Shown: positions 6,994 to 15,499 of the stretch, piece by piece
Position numbering within the stretch: the stretch's first letter is position 1
Layout: every line of letters starts with the position of its first letter
Source of the DNA: Methanolobus sp. UBA32
Lineage (GTDB): Archaea > Halobacteriota > Methanosarcinia > Methanosarcinales > Methanosarcinaceae
DNA length: 21,671 nt
Direction: 5' to 3'
Assembly (NCBI GenBank): GCA_002507205.1
Contig: DAZF01000048.1
Span: forward strand, 1 to 21,671
Notes under the pieces: model-generated
What the model saw: only the letters and a program-made list of their open reading frames with translations
Database searches by the model: none
What the model was told of the DNA's origin: nothing
Program-made: the position numbers and the translations under genes

Positions 6994-8238
6994 ATGTCAG
7001 AACAATCCGCTCATTCAAAATATGAATTCAAAAAGAAATTAGAGGAATTGCGTGTCAAAAAAGGACGTGGTACCGAACTGATTTCTTTGTACATCCCCCC
7101 CACAAAGCAAATATCCGATGTTACATCCCAGCTCAAAGGCGAACACGGCCAGGCTGCTAACATCAAATCCAAGGTAACACGTGATAATGTACAGGGTGCA
7201 CTGGAATCCCTCCTTTCAAGATTAAGATATGTAGAAGTTCCTGAGAATGGTATCGTTTTTTTCACAGGCGCTGTGGACATAGGTGCCAACAAGACCAGCA
7301 TGGAAACAACCATAGTCGAGCCACCACAGCCTATTGTAACATACAGGTATCACTGTGACTCCTCATTTTTCCTTGAACCACTTGAGGAGATGTTAAGAGA
7401 TGCTAAAACATACGGTCTCCTGGTCCTTGACAGGAGAGAGGCAGCAATAGGTCTTCTTGTGGGCAAGCATATTGAACATTTCAGGACTCTTACCTCAACT
7501 GTTCCCGGAAAACAGAGAAAAGGAGGTCAGAGTGCTCACAGGTTCCAGCAATTGAGGCTCATTGCCATTCATGAGTTCTACAAACGTATTGGTGATGCTG
7601 CAAGTGAGGTTTTCATGGCTGTAGATCACAAAGACTTCCAGGGTGTTCTCATCGGTGGTCCATCTCCTACAAAGGAAGAATTTGAATCCGGAGAGTTCCT
7701 GCACCATGAGTTGTTGAAAAAACAGCTCGGTCTTTTCGATGTTGCGTACACCGATGAATCAGGACTTTCAGAACTCGTCAATGCTGCCAGTGAAAGGCTT
7801 TCAGACATAGATCTGATGGTTGAGAAAAAGCTCATGCAGCGGTTCTTTGTAGAGCTGGTTTCCGATTCCGGAAAGGCAGCCTATGGTGAGACCCAGGTCC
7901 GTAGCAACCTGGATATCGGTGCAGTGGAAATACTCATGATATCCGAAGGCCTGAGAGCAGAAAGACTCACTTTGAAGTGTCCAAATGGAGATTATGAGGG
8001 TAAAGTAACCCGTAATTTCAAACCGGGAGAGCAGGATGGTTATGGCGGACTATGTCCTGTTTGTGGCAGCAATGTTGAGGTCATTGAAAAGGTCGATATC
8101 GTTGATGAACTCTCAGAACTGGCAGATCAGATGGCAACAGAAGTGGAATTCATATCCGCGGACTTTGATGAGGGTTCCCAGCTCCTGAATGCATTCGGTG
8201 GTATAGTGGCAATATTGCGATTCAATACCGGTGTCTGA
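6994..8238 (+). CDS. prf1: Peptide chain release factor aRF1
   Basis: This single archaeal class-1 release factor (414 residues) reads all three stop codons and triggers peptidyl-tRNA hydrolysis on the ribosome. Key motifs are visible: NIKS at 56-59, YxCxxxF as Tyr119/Cys121/Phe125 in the codon-recognition domain, and GGQ at 177-179 in PGKQRKGGQSAHRF. The C-terminal part has cysteines in LKCPNGD and LCPVCGS that resemble the mini-domain zinc site. All stop-recognition motifs are standard, so this protein should still recognise UAG, which matters in an organism that likely decodes UAG as pyrrolysine. The next gene, argS, starts about 27 bases downstream, so the two are probably co-transcribed. 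Confidence 0.95.
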   Translation: MSEQSAHSKYEFKKKLEELRVKKGRGTELISLYIPPTKQISDVTSQLKGEHGQAANIKSKVTRDNVQGALESLLSRLRYVEVPENGIVFFTGAVDIGANKTSMETTIVEPPQPIVTYRYHCDSSFFLEPLEEMLRDAKTYGLLVLDRREAAIGLLVGKHIEHFRTLTSTVPGKQRKGGQSAHRFQQLRLIAIHEFYKRIGDAASEVFMAVDHKDFQGVLIGGPSPTKEEFESGEFLHHELLKKQLGLFDVAYTDESGLSELVNAASERLSDIDLMVEKKLMQRFFVELVSDSGKAAYGETQVRSNLDIGAVEILMISEGLRAERLTLKCPNGDYEGKVTRNFKPGEQDGYGGLCPVCGSNVEVIEKVDIVDELSELADQMATEVEFISADFDEGSQLLNAFGGIVAILRFNTGV

Positions 8239-8265
8239 TCTATTATAATAGTGTAGGTGTTATCT

Positions 8266-9969
8266 TTGTTCCTCGAATTTAAAAAACAGGTTACTACAGC
8301 TCTTGAAAATGCCCTTGCATCCCTTGGCCTTGAAACGGATGATCTGGGACTTGAGCCATCCCATCATGCAGATATTGCTTCAAAGGTCGCTTTCAGGCTG
8401 GCTGCACAGGCAAAGAGCAATCCAAAAGAGCTTGCTGAAAGAATAGTTGCTGCTATTGAATTGCCTGAAGGTTCCCTTATAGGTGATATCAAAACCACAG
8501 GTCCTTACATCAACATAACTGCAGGACGTAATTATGTTGACAACACGGTCAACAGCATACTTGAAGAAAAAGAAGCTTTTGGCGGTAATTTCTGTAAGGG
8601 CAGGATACTGCTGGAACATACTTCAGCCAATCCGAATGGTCCTCTGCATGTTGGCCACATACGTAATTCCATAATTGGTGACACACTTGTGCGTATACTC
8701 AAAAAAGCAGGCTATGAAGTTGAGACCCAGTACTATGTTAATGATATGGGTCGCCAGATAGCTATTGTCTCATGGGCTCTCTCACTTTTTGAGTTTGACA
8801 CATCCAGAAAACCCGACCATGCAATAGCAGACGTTTACATCAAGGCAAACGCTTTGCTCAATGAAAACCCGGAAAAGGTGGCTGAGATTGACAAACGCAT
8901 GCAGCTTGTGGAAAGTGGCGATGAAGAAACGATAAAGAGCTTTGATGAAGCTGTAGGTTTTGCTGTTTCAGGCATCAAGGAAACCCTTTTACGTATGAAC
9001 GTAAGCCATGACAGTTTCCCTCATGAATCCGGTTTTATTCGCTCAGGTGCTGTTTCCAGGATCGTAGAGGAGATAAAAGCAACCGGAAGAACCGAAGATG
9101 ATAATGGTGCTCTGGTAGTAGACCTTTCAGATTATGGTTTTGAAAAGACACTTGTCATACAGCGCACAGATGGAACATCCCTGTATACAACACGTGACCT
9201 TGCCTACCATGAGTGGAAAGGAGAACGTGCAGACAGGATGATCGATGTGCTTGGAGCAGATCATAAACTCATATCCGGTCAGCTCAAGGCAACTCTCAAT
9301 GCCATCGGCAAGCCTGAACCTGAAATTGTAATATTCGAGTTTGTCTCACTTCCTGAAGGCTCCATGAGTACCCGTCGCGGTAAGTTCATCTCTGCCGATG
9401 ACCTGCTTGACCAGATAGAGCAACAGGCATATGTGGAAGTTGAGAAACGCAGGCCGGAAATGACAGATGAGTTCAAGAAGGAAGTTTCCAGAATGGTAGG
9501 AATCGGTGCTGTGAGGTACGATATTGTGAAAGTCTCCCCTGAGAAATCCACAGTTTTCAACTGGGAAGAGGCTCTTGACTTTGAGAAACAGGGCGCTCCT
9601 TTCATACAGTATTCCTATGCACGTGCATGTAATATACTGAAAAAAGCAGAGGAAGAAGGTAAATGGGACCCAGCCCAGAAGATCGATCCTTCACTTCTGA
9701 CCGAGGATACGGAAATTGACCTCATCAAGAAAATGGCATCCTTTGACAGTATCATAGATCTCTGTGCAAGGGATCTTAAACCACATACAATAGCAATCTA
9801 TGCCAGAGAACTCGCAGATTCCTTCAACCAGTTCTACAGGTTCGTACCTGTGGTAAGTGCTGAAGAGGATGACATAAGAGCAAGCAGGCTGGCTCTTGTG
9901 AACTGTGCAAAGATCGTTCTTTCAAATGCTCTCGACACACTCGGTATCGGTGCACCTGAATCAATGTGA
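8266..9969 (+). CDS. argS: Arginyl-tRNA synthetase
   Basis: This class I synthetase charges tRNA-Arg. The HIGH-type motif is in NPNGPLHVGHIRNS (HVGH at 128-131) and the KMSK-equivalent is GSMSTRRGKFIS (Met367 onward). The C-terminal anticodon-binding domain carries the FIQYSYARACNILKKAEEEG block. The longer frame begins with GTG at 8257, but that GTG is part of the AGGTG ribosome binding site (8255-8259), which lies 6 bases before TTG at 8266. Starting at TTG gives MFLEFKK, which matches how I recall Methanosarcina ArgS beginning, and a length of 567 residues. It lies close behind prf1 and is followed by a terminator. Confidence 0.94.
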   Translation: MFLEFKKQVTTALENALASLGLETDDLGLEPSHHADIASKVAFRLAAQAKSNPKELAERIVAAIELPEGSLIGDIKTTGPYINITAGRNYVDNTVNSILEEKEAFGGNFCKGRILLEHTSANPNGPLHVGHIRNSIIGDTLVRILKKAGYEVETQYYVNDMGRQIAIVSWALSLFEFDTSRKPDHAIADVYIKANALLNENPEKVAEIDKRMQLVESGDEETIKSFDEAVGFAVSGIKETLLRMNVSHDSFPHESGFIRSGAVSRIVEEIKATGRTEDDNGALVVDLSDYGFEKTLVIQRTDGTSLYTTRDLAYHEWKGERADRMIDVLGADHKLISGQLKATLNAIGKPEPEIVIFEFVSLPEGSMSTRRGKFISADDLLDQIEQQAYVEVEKRRPEMTDEFKKEVSRMVGIGAVRYDIVKVSPEKSTVFNWEEALDFEKQGAPFIQYSYARACNILKKAEEEGKWDPAQKIDPSLLTEDTEIDLIKKMASFDSIIDLCARDLKPHTIAIYARELADSFNQFYRFVPVVSAEEDDIRASRLALVNCAKIVLSNALDTLGIGAPESM

Positions 9970-10001
9970 GAAAGCAATCCTTTCTCATTAGGTTTTTTTT
10001 T
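9967..10001 (+). terminator. Terminator of the prf1-argS unit
   Basis: TGAGAAAG (9967-9974, beginning with the argS stop codon) pairs perfectly with CTTTCTCA (9980-9987) around a 5-base loop. It is followed by TTAGG and nine Ts (9993-10001). Confidence 0.75.
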
Positions 10002-10037
10002 GAAAAATAATCGACTTCAATAATCCGGGAAATTACC

Positions 10038-10667
10038 ATGAGCAAGATAGCTTATCTCTATGTCTTTGATACTATGGCCGACTGGGAGCCAGGCTTTTTG
10101 ATAGCTGAAATAAATACGGGGCGCTACTTCCAAAAGGATGCTGCAAAATACATTGTCAGGACAGTTGGTATCACAAAAGAACCTGTTATCACCATGGGAG
10201 GAGTACGTATCGCACCAGATATAAGCCTTGAAGAGTGCACAACTGACGATGCCGGAGTCCTGATTTTGCCTGGTGGTGATACCTGGCTGGAGGATATCCA
10301 TGTTCCTCTGCTGGATAAGGTCAAAGAGTTCCTGAATGCAGATGTCCTTGTGGCTGCCATTTGTGGTGCAACAATGGGCCTTGCCAAAGCAGGACTGCTG
10401 GACAACCGTCCTCACACCAGTAATGATCTGGGATATCTGAAAGCAGTCTGTCCTGCTTACACCGGAGAAAAGTTCTATCGCCATGAATCTGTGGTTCCTG
10501 ACGGCAATCTGATAACTGCATCAGGTGTTGCTCCTCTGGAGTTTGCACGTGAAGTTCTCAGAGAGCTTGGTGTTTTCTCAGCCCAAACCCTTGAAGCATG
10601 GTATCAGTTGTATGTTACACACGAAGCACAGTATTTCTATTCGCTTATGGGGTCGCTGGAGAAGTGA
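10038..10667 (+). CDS. DJ-1/PfpI superfamily protein (class I glutamine-amidotransferase fold)
   Basis: This 209-residue cytoplasmic protein has the DJ-1/PfpI pattern. It starts with a beta strand and acidic Glu17 in DTMADWEPGF, has LILPGGDTW in the middle, and the nucleophile elbow VAAICGATMGLA with Cys109. The Cys-Glu pair is the usual active or redox-sensing site in this family, whose members include stress chaperones, deglycase-like proteins and amidases. The exact reaction cannot be told from sequence. The tail QTLEAWYQLYVTHEAQYFYS resembles the YdeA-like subgroup. It follows the argS terminator, has an ATG preceded by GGGA, and is convergent with the Trm5-like gene. Confidence 0.82.
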   Translation: MSKIAYLYVFDTMADWEPGFLIAEINTGRYFQKDAAKYIVRTVGITKEPVITMGGVRIAPDISLEECTTDDAGVLILPGGDTWLEDIHVPLLDKVKEFLNADVLVAAICGATMGLAKAGLLDNRPHTSNDLGYLKAVCPAYTGEKFYRHESVVPDGNLITASGVAPLEFAREVLRELGVFSAQTLEAWYQLYVTHEAQYFYSLMGSLEK

Positions 10668-10704
10668 GATATATTATAATGCTCTTATTTCAACATCTTA
10701 AACC

Positions 10705-11499
10705 TCATTTTTTCAGATCGAACACCCATCTGCTGATTCCGGGCGCCACATTACCGCATCTTCGGTGGAACTGAACTTCAAATCCCATGTTTTCATATTC
10801 ATCTATAAGTCCAGGGATCTGCTCTTTTGGTTTGAACGTATAGAAATGCACATACCCCCCTGTTTTTACAAGTGAGGAAATGCTTTGAAGGAAATGGTCC
10901 ATGCCATAGGGTGTTGGTATGATCGCCCTGTCAAATTCCATCTTTAACATTTTGGGTATGCAGTTTGCGTCAGCATTGATTATCTGGACGTTTCCTTCGA
11001 CCTTATTGAGCCTGCAGTTCTGTACAAAAGCTTTGCAGGCATCACTGTTCATTTCCACTGCAACAACCCTCGCACCGGCTGCTGAAGCAGGGATTGCAAA
11101 AGGCCCTACTCCTGAGAAGGGTACCAGCACGTCCTCACCGGTTTTAACCAGTGATGCTATTCTTTTCCTTTCAAAAGAGAGCCTCCCGTTGAAAAAAGCC
11201 TGCTTCAGGTCTATCCTGTAAGCAAAACCGAATTCCCTGTGGATGGTCTCCGTCCTGTCACCGGCAATTATCTCAAGATCAGCGACTCTCCTGTCACCAT
11301 CAAGTTTTGAGACCTTGTTTAGCACAACCTTAATACTCTGCATCCTATCCATGATGGCCAGAGCTATGTCTGCATTGTATCTTTCCATACTTTCAGGAAC
11401 AGACACAATTGCAATATCTCCGATAACATCAAAACGATTGGGTAGCTTGTCGAGTTCCTCTTCAGGGATTCTTCCTTCCAGTTCTTCTTTAAGGCTCAT
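10705..11499 (-). CDS. Trm5/Taw2-family SAM-dependent tRNA-modification enzyme
   Basis: This 264-residue protein belongs to the Met-10+/Trm5/Taw2 family (COG2520). It has the preceding family block FNGRLSFERKRI (103-114), SAM motif I PFSGVGPFAIP (127-137), the acidic VVAVEMNSD and the C-terminal GNVAPGISRWVFDL. Trm5 makes m1G37 in tRNA; Taw2 adds the aminocarboxypropyl group in wyosine synthesis. Features are mixed. GVGPF and the RL..ER.R block look like Trm5, but the protein is short and seems to lack the N-terminal D1 domain, as Taw2 does. The motif that is N-(L/P)-P in Trm5 reads IIPTPYG (193-199). I therefore assign the family, not the member. It is divergent from the gene at 11576, with a 76-base shared promoter gap. 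No clear ribosome binding site precedes the ATG. Confidence 0.75.
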   Translation of the reverse strand: MSLKEELEGRIPEEELDKLPNRFDVIGDIAIVSVPESMERYNADIALAIMDRMQSIKVVLNKVSKLDGDRRVADLEIIAGDRTETIHREFGFAYRIDLKQAFFNGRLSFERKRIASLVKTGEDVLVPFSGVGPFAIPASAAGARVVAVEMNSDACKAFVQNCRLNKVEGNVQIINADANCIPKMLKMEFDRAIIPTPYGMDHFLQSISSLVKTGGYVHFYTFKPKEQIPGLIDEYENMGFEVQFHRRCGNVAPGISRWVFDLKK

Positions 11500-11575
11500 T
11501 TTTCTGTCTGTTTTTTGCTTACGCTACAAAGTCTTAAAAGCATTGGTGCATAATAGCCTGTTCTGGAGATAAAAG

Positions 11576-11884
11576 ATGCTGGAAATTGCTGTTGAGGTCG
11601 TTCAGTTCAAACTCCTGGAAGGAGTCAGTGAGAATGAATTTCTTGCAGCATCAAATATCATGATGAAGGAACTTGGCTCACTTGAAGGTTTTATTGATCG
11701 TGAGCTCTTGAAAAAAGATGATGGCAGCTGGATGGATTCACTTCACTGGGAAAGCATGGATGCAGCCACAAAAGCTGCAAAAGATACTCTTAAACTTCCA
11801 TTGTGTCTGGAATATTTCAAGCTTATAGACGAGTCAAGTATGGTAATGAGCCATTACAGGCTTTCCCAGCATTTCGAATCATGA
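11576..11884 (+). CDS. Small conserved protein, possibly ABM-like (ferredoxin-like fold)
   Basis: This protein has 102 residues, with GGAG at 11565-11568 seven bases before the ATG. The order is a beta strand (LEIAVEVVQFKL), a helix (SENEFLAASNIMMKELG), strands (GFIDRELLKKDDGSWMDSLHW), a helix (MDAATKAAKDTL) and a tail. This layout resembles antibiotic-biosynthesis-monooxygenase (ABM) or Dabb-like dimeric alpha-beta barrel proteins. No catalytic residue can be named and the function is unknown. It stands alone on the plus strand: divergent from the Trm5-like gene and convergent, 18 bases apart, with the last transporter gene. Confidence 0.7.
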   Translation: MLEIAVEVVQFKLLEGVSENEFLAASNIMMKELGSLEGFIDRELLKKDDGSWMDSLHWESMDAATKAAKDTLKLPLCLEYFKLIDESSMVMSHYRLSQHFES

Positions 11885-11902
11885 TCCTCACTAATTCTCT
11901 GT

Positions 11903-12517
11903 TTATTCTTTCGTATATCCGGGTGTGACTTTCTTCTCAAGCATTGTAAATGAGATATCTATTAGTATCGCAAGCATAATCGCAGGTATGGCACCTGCCA
12001 GAAGAGTCCTTGTGTTGTAACCTATAAGTCCCTGGAATATTATTTCCCCAAGTCCGCCACTCCCGATAAAAGCTGTCAGTACCGCAATGCTGTTAGCCAG
12101 TATGCCTGCAAACTTGATTCCCGCGAACATTGCAGGATATGCATTTGGAAGCCTTATGTGCCTGTGGATCTGCCACTGGCTTAATCCCACACCTTCTGCG
12201 TAATCTATCAGTGCAGGGTCAACATTGCTCAGGCCGATGTATGTGTTCTTGATAATAGGAAGCAGTGCACGTAACATTATAGCAACCACTGCAGGAGTGA
12301 AACCAATTCCAAGGAACGGGACCATGATAGCCACAACAGCAAAACTGGGAACTGCCTGCACAAGATTTGCAAACTTCATCACGACAAATTCCAGTTTCTT
12401 ACTGTAGAGTGATGCAAAAGCAAGAGGTATAGAAACAGCTATGCTAACAAATAATGTGGTGTAGACCAGAACGATATGCTCCCATGTGGCATCAAGTACA
12501 GTTTCAAGTATTACCAT
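11903..12517 (-). CDS. Quaternary-amine ABC transporter, second permease (OpuCD-like)
   Basis: This 204-residue integral membrane protein has 5-6 hydrophobic segments. The cytoplasmic EAA-type loop is EGVGLSQWQIHRHIRLPNAYPAMFAGIK in outline (Gly-Leu-Ser, then Ile-x-Leu-Pro), which contacts the ATPase. The family is the OpuC/ProW permeases for glycine betaine, choline or carnitine. Its ATG overlaps the TAA of the upstream permease by 7 bases (ATGGTAA), so translation is probably coupled. It is the last gene of the four-gene operon 15259 to 11903. OpuC systems normally have two permeases like these. Confidence 0.88.
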   Translation of the reverse strand: MVILETVLDATWEHIVLVYTTLFVSIAVSIPLAFASLYSKKLEFVVMKFANLVQAVPSFAVVAIMVPFLGIGFTPAVVAIMLRALLPIIKNTYIGLSNVDPALIDYAEGVGLSQWQIHRHIRLPNAYPAMFAGIKFAGILANSIAVLTAFIGSGGLGEIIFQGLIGYNTRTLLAGAIPAIMLAILIDISFTMLEKKVTPGYTKE

Positions 12518-13152
12518 GTCCCATACCTCTCATGGAGCTTTTTCTCAACAATCCCCGCAAAGCCGTCAAGGAAAACGGCAAGCAGACCTGTCCACAGTCC
12601 GGCAACAAGGATCGCATCTTTCTCATAGAGCTGGATACCGTTCTGCAATACGGTCCCAAGACCTCCTGCAGCAACCAGTCCTCCCAGTGTCACAACACCC
12701 ATGCAGAAAACAAGCGCTATCCTGATACCGCCTGCTATCAGTGGCAATGACATGGGTATCCTCACTTTGAACAATGCTTCGCGTGGTGAAAGCCCAATGG
12801 CATGGGCAACGTAAGTGTATTGCTCGTCCACTCCTTTCAGGCCTGTATATGTATTCCTTGCCACCGGAAGAATGGAATAGAGCACGCATGCTGCAATTGT
12901 CGGACCTGCACCAAGTTTCAGGATTGGAAGGAGCAGCACAATGAGTGCAAGATCAGGTATCGTTTCAACGATATTCAGGAAATTCAATACCGGATTTGCG
13001 GTCTTTGGTCTCATATATATGAAAACACCAACTGTAACACCAATAATGATGGACAGCAACAGAGCTATACTGAACATATGCAAATGCTCAATGGTACGCA
13101 TCGTCATCAGGTGCTTGTCCCATACATTCGCAATGATCTGTAATGTTAACAT
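12511..13152 (-). CDS. Quaternary-amine ABC transporter, first permease (OpuCB-like)
   Basis: This 213-residue membrane protein has an N-terminal periplasm-facing stretch and about six hydrophobic helices. FLNIVETIPDLALIVLLLPI and the loop AIGLSPREALFKVRIPMSLP are typical of binding-protein-dependent permeases of the OpuC/ProW type. It starts 10 bases after the ATPase stop, with GGAG 5 bases before the ATG, and overlaps the next permease. It presumably pairs with the second permease to form the membrane channel. Confidence 0.88.
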   Translation of the reverse strand: MLTLQIIANVWDKHLMTMRTIEHLHMFSIALLLSIIIGVTVGVFIYMRPKTANPVLNFLNIVETIPDLALIVLLLPILKLGAGPTIAACVLYSILPVARNTYTGLKGVDEQYTYVAHAIGLSPREALFKVRIPMSLPLIAGGIRIALVFCMGVVTLGGLVAAGGLGTVLQNGIQLYEKDAILVAGLWTGLLAVFLDGFAGIVEKKLHERYGTW

Positions 13153-13162
13153 ACGGTCTCCT

Positions 13163-14290
13163 TCAGATAAGTTTCAGCAATACTTCATCAGATACAAGGA
13201 TACCAATGGGATGTTTTGAATTCATCACAATTGCAAGGTATTCGCCGCTGTTCTTCAGTTCCGAGAGTGCAAATGAAACCGAATCAAGTGGCTGGAATGT
13301 TTTAACAGGCCTTGCCACATCGGCCAGTTTCTGAGTTTTGACCCTGCATTTCATAAGGTCCATCATTGTGACCTGTCCGAGAAGTTCATCCCCTTCAAAT
13401 ACAAAAGCAGTTTCAAGATCCCTCGTTGTCATCTCTTCAACAGCGTCACAGGAATCTATTTTTCCATCAAATACATACTTTTCATCAAACGGGGACATCA
13501 GATCTTTGACGTTAAGGGTATCCATATGCTTGAATTTGCGCTGGGTATCAACGATATCAGCCACAAGGTCGTTTACAGGATTGAAGATGAGTTCCTCAGG
13601 AGGACCGACCTGTACAAGTTTTGCCTGGTCCATTATGGCTATCCTGTCCCCAAGTATGAGTGCTTCCTCAATGTCATGGGTCACGAATACGATTGTCCGG
13701 TTGATCTCGTTCTTTATTTTAAGGAACTCTTTCTGGAGCTGTTTCCGTAATATCGGGTCAAGTGCACCGAAAGGCTCATCCATCAAAAACAGGGGCGGGT
13801 CCATTGCCATGGCTCTTGCAAGTCCGACCCTTTGCTGTTGTCCGCCACTCAATTGTCTCGGATATCTGTCCATGAACATGTCAGGTGGAAGAGAAACGAA
13901 ATCCAGCAGTTCCCGAACTCGCTCATCTATTCTGCTCTTCTTCCAGCCCTCAAGCTTTGGAACAAGACCTATGTTTTCCCCGATCGTCATATGGGGAAAA
14001 AGGCCAATATTCTGAATAACATAACCCATATTACGACGCAGCCGGACCGGGTCAACTTCACGGGTGTCAAGCCCGTTGATGGTAACGCTTCCGGAATCCT
14101 GCTCTATCATACGGTTCATCATTCTCAGCGCGGTGGTCTTTCCCGAACCGCTGGGTCCGATGAGAATAAGCAGCTCTCCACCCTGAATCTCAAGATCCAG
14201 GTCTTTTACTGCAAATCCGGTACCATACTTTTTTGTGATCCCCTTGAACTGGATCGAATCGATTCGGTCAAATAGTCTTTCGGTTTGCAT
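13163..14290 (-). CDS. Quaternary-amine ABC transporter ATPase with CBS domains (OpuCA-like)
   Basis: This 375-residue protein powers the transporter. Walker A is GPSGSGKTT (45-53), the signature is LSGGQ (147-151), Walker B is LFLMDEP (167-173) and the H-loop is VTHD (His205). After the nucleotide-binding domain comes a linker and a CBS pair from about residue 260 to the end (LNVKDLMSPFDEKYVF and DVARPVKTFQPLDSVSFAL). CBS domains in OpuA/OpuC ATPases sense ionic strength or c-di-AMP, so the system may be controlled by osmotic state. It starts 57 bases after the binding protein and ends 10 bases before the first permease. Confidence 0.93.
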   Translation of the reverse strand: MQTERLFDRIDSIQFKGITKKYGTGFAVKDLDLEIQGGELLILIGPSGSGKTTALRMMNRMIEQDSGSVTINGLDTREVDPVRLRRNMGYVIQNIGLFPHMTIGENIGLVPKLEGWKKSRIDERVRELLDFVSLPPDMFMDRYPRQLSGGQQQRVGLARAMAMDPPLFLMDEPFGALDPILRKQLQKEFLKIKNEINRTIVFVTHDIEEALILGDRIAIMDQAKLVQVGPPEELIFNPVNDLVADIVDTQRKFKHMDTLNVKDLMSPFDEKYVFDGKIDSCDAVEEMTTRDLETAFVFEGDELLGQVTMMDLMKCRVKTQKLADVARPVKTFQPLDSVSFALSELKNSGEYLAIVMNSKHPIGILVSDEVLLKLI

Positions 14291-14347
14291 ATCTGCACCC
14301 TGACTGAGATCCTGTTTTTAAAAAAGAAGAAAGGGATATACTGGTTC

Positions 14348-15259
14348 TTATCCCTCTATGATTCCTTCGTCAACAAGGAACTGATATGCAATATCTCTGG
14401 GTTCCTTCTGCTCAATATCGAACTGATAGTTCAACTGCCTCATGGTGTCGGTGTCAATTGCACCGTCAAGTTTCTTCATTGCAGCAATAGCATCAGGATT
14501 TTCCTCTGCGAACTGCTCTGTCACTATAAGAATAGCATCGTAAGGTGGCAGTGCGTTCTTATCATCCTGAAGAACCCTGAGCTCGAACACCTCATTCCTG
14601 GTGTCGGTAGTGTAAGCGGAAATAGCATCCACCTGGCCGTCCTTTATAGCTTCGTACATTACGGTGGCTACTGCCTGCTTATAGTCATTGAACTCAAAAC
14701 CGTAAACATCCTTTATACGTGGAAGACCATCCTCGCGGGTTGCAAATTCAGGATCAGTTCCAATTGTCATTTCTGCAGCGTATGGTTCAAGGTCGCTTAT
14801 CTTCGTAATATTATTCTCTGCCGCCCAATCCTCTTTTACTGCGATAGCATATGCATCCTCAAATCCAAGGTTGCTTACTATCATTACGCCATCCTGCTCC
14901 AGAAGACCCGCTTCTGTTTCATTGAAAACGACCTGCCTGTCCCAGTTATCAAGCTGGCTCAGGTTGAGTATCTGGCTGTACGCAGTCCCGGTGTACTCGG
15001 CATATACGTCTATCTGGCCGGCTTTCAATGCCTCATAATTGACAAATGTGCCACCAAGACCCTGCTTTACATCGGTTTCATATCCGGCATCTTCAAGCAC
15101 AAGAGCTGTCATGTGTGCCAGAATGTATGATTCCTGAAAGAGTTTAGATCCTATCACAACAGTTCCTTTTTCTACATCTGTGTCAGCAGGTGTTTCAGTA
15201 CATCCGCTGGCAAAAAGAGTCATAATTACAACTAACGTTATCATTATTGTCTTTCTCAT
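14348..15259 (-). CDS. Quaternary-amine-binding lipoprotein (OpuCC/OsmF-like)
   Basis: This 303-residue secreted binding protein has a lipoprotein signal: a positively charged start, a hydrophobic core, and FASGC with Cys20. The mature part has the OpuAC/OsmF pattern: GSKLFQESYILAHM, GGTFVNYEALKAGQIDVYAEY followed by TGTAY, the middle DLEPYAAEMTIGTDPEF and the C-terminal LNYQFDIE. Members bind glycine betaine, choline, carnitine or related compounds. It is first in the operon, with GGTG 6 bases before the ATG. In this group of methanogens the role could be osmoprotection, or uptake of betaine or choline as methanogenic substrate. Sequence alone does not decide. Confidence 0.9.
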   Translation of the reverse strand: MRKTIMITLVVIMTLFASGCTETPADTDVEKGTVVIGSKLFQESYILAHMTALVLEDAGYETDVKQGLGGTFVNYEALKAGQIDVYAEYTGTAYSQILNLSQLDNWDRQVVFNETEAGLLEQDGVMIVSNLGFEDAYAIAVKEDWAAENNITKISDLEPYAAEMTIGTDPEFATREDGLPRIKDVYGFEFNDYKQAVATVMYEAIKDGQVDAISAYTTDTRNEVFELRVLQDDKNALPPYDAILIVTEQFAEENPDAIAAMKKLDGAIDTDTMRQLNYQFDIEQKEPRDIAYQFLVDEGIIEG

Positions 15260-15339
15260 TATTCAACACCCCGAAAATCGCTTATTGAAGCTAACCGTAT
15301 TTCCGTACGACTTCCCTGTAATATACATTAAGTGCACTT

Positions 15340-15347
15340 TTTATAAA
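15340..15347 (-). promoter_or_regulatory. TATA box of the transporter operon
   Basis: TTTATAAA is about 80 bases upstream of the binding-protein ATG, which predicts a leader of about 55 bases. The rest of the 240-base gap 15260-15499 holds only the terminator of the preceding operon. Confidence 0.5.
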
Positions 15348-15445
15348 TGTATCTATACAGTAGTTCCATATGAATTTTTGATATAAGACCCAACAATATG
15401 TCTGGCAGATTTCAATGTTTTCCAAGTTCAAGAAAATGATATAAT

Positions 15446-15452
15446 AAAAAAA
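15446..15452 (-). terminator. Poly-T terminator of the aldehyde dehydrogenase-AlsS unit
   Basis: On the minus strand seven Ts followed by ATTATAT lie 48 bases after the stop of the TPP-enzyme gene. Archaeal RNA polymerase terminates at such T-tracts even without a stem. A small AGGG/CCCT stem lies at 15481-15494. Confidence 0.5.
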
Positions 15453-15499
15453 TCAGAGGACTGGAACGAGATATGAAAGAAGGGTGTTATCCCTCATTT

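Noticed and set aside
8257..8265. GTG start three codons upstream for argS
   Set aside because: This GTG is part of the AGGTG ribosome binding site; TTG at 8266 has ideal spacing and the expected N-terminus.
14285..15130. 281-codon open frame on the plus strand
   Set aside because: It is antisense to the binding lipoprotein gene, has a low-complexity composition rich in Leu, Cys and Ile, and resembles no family.
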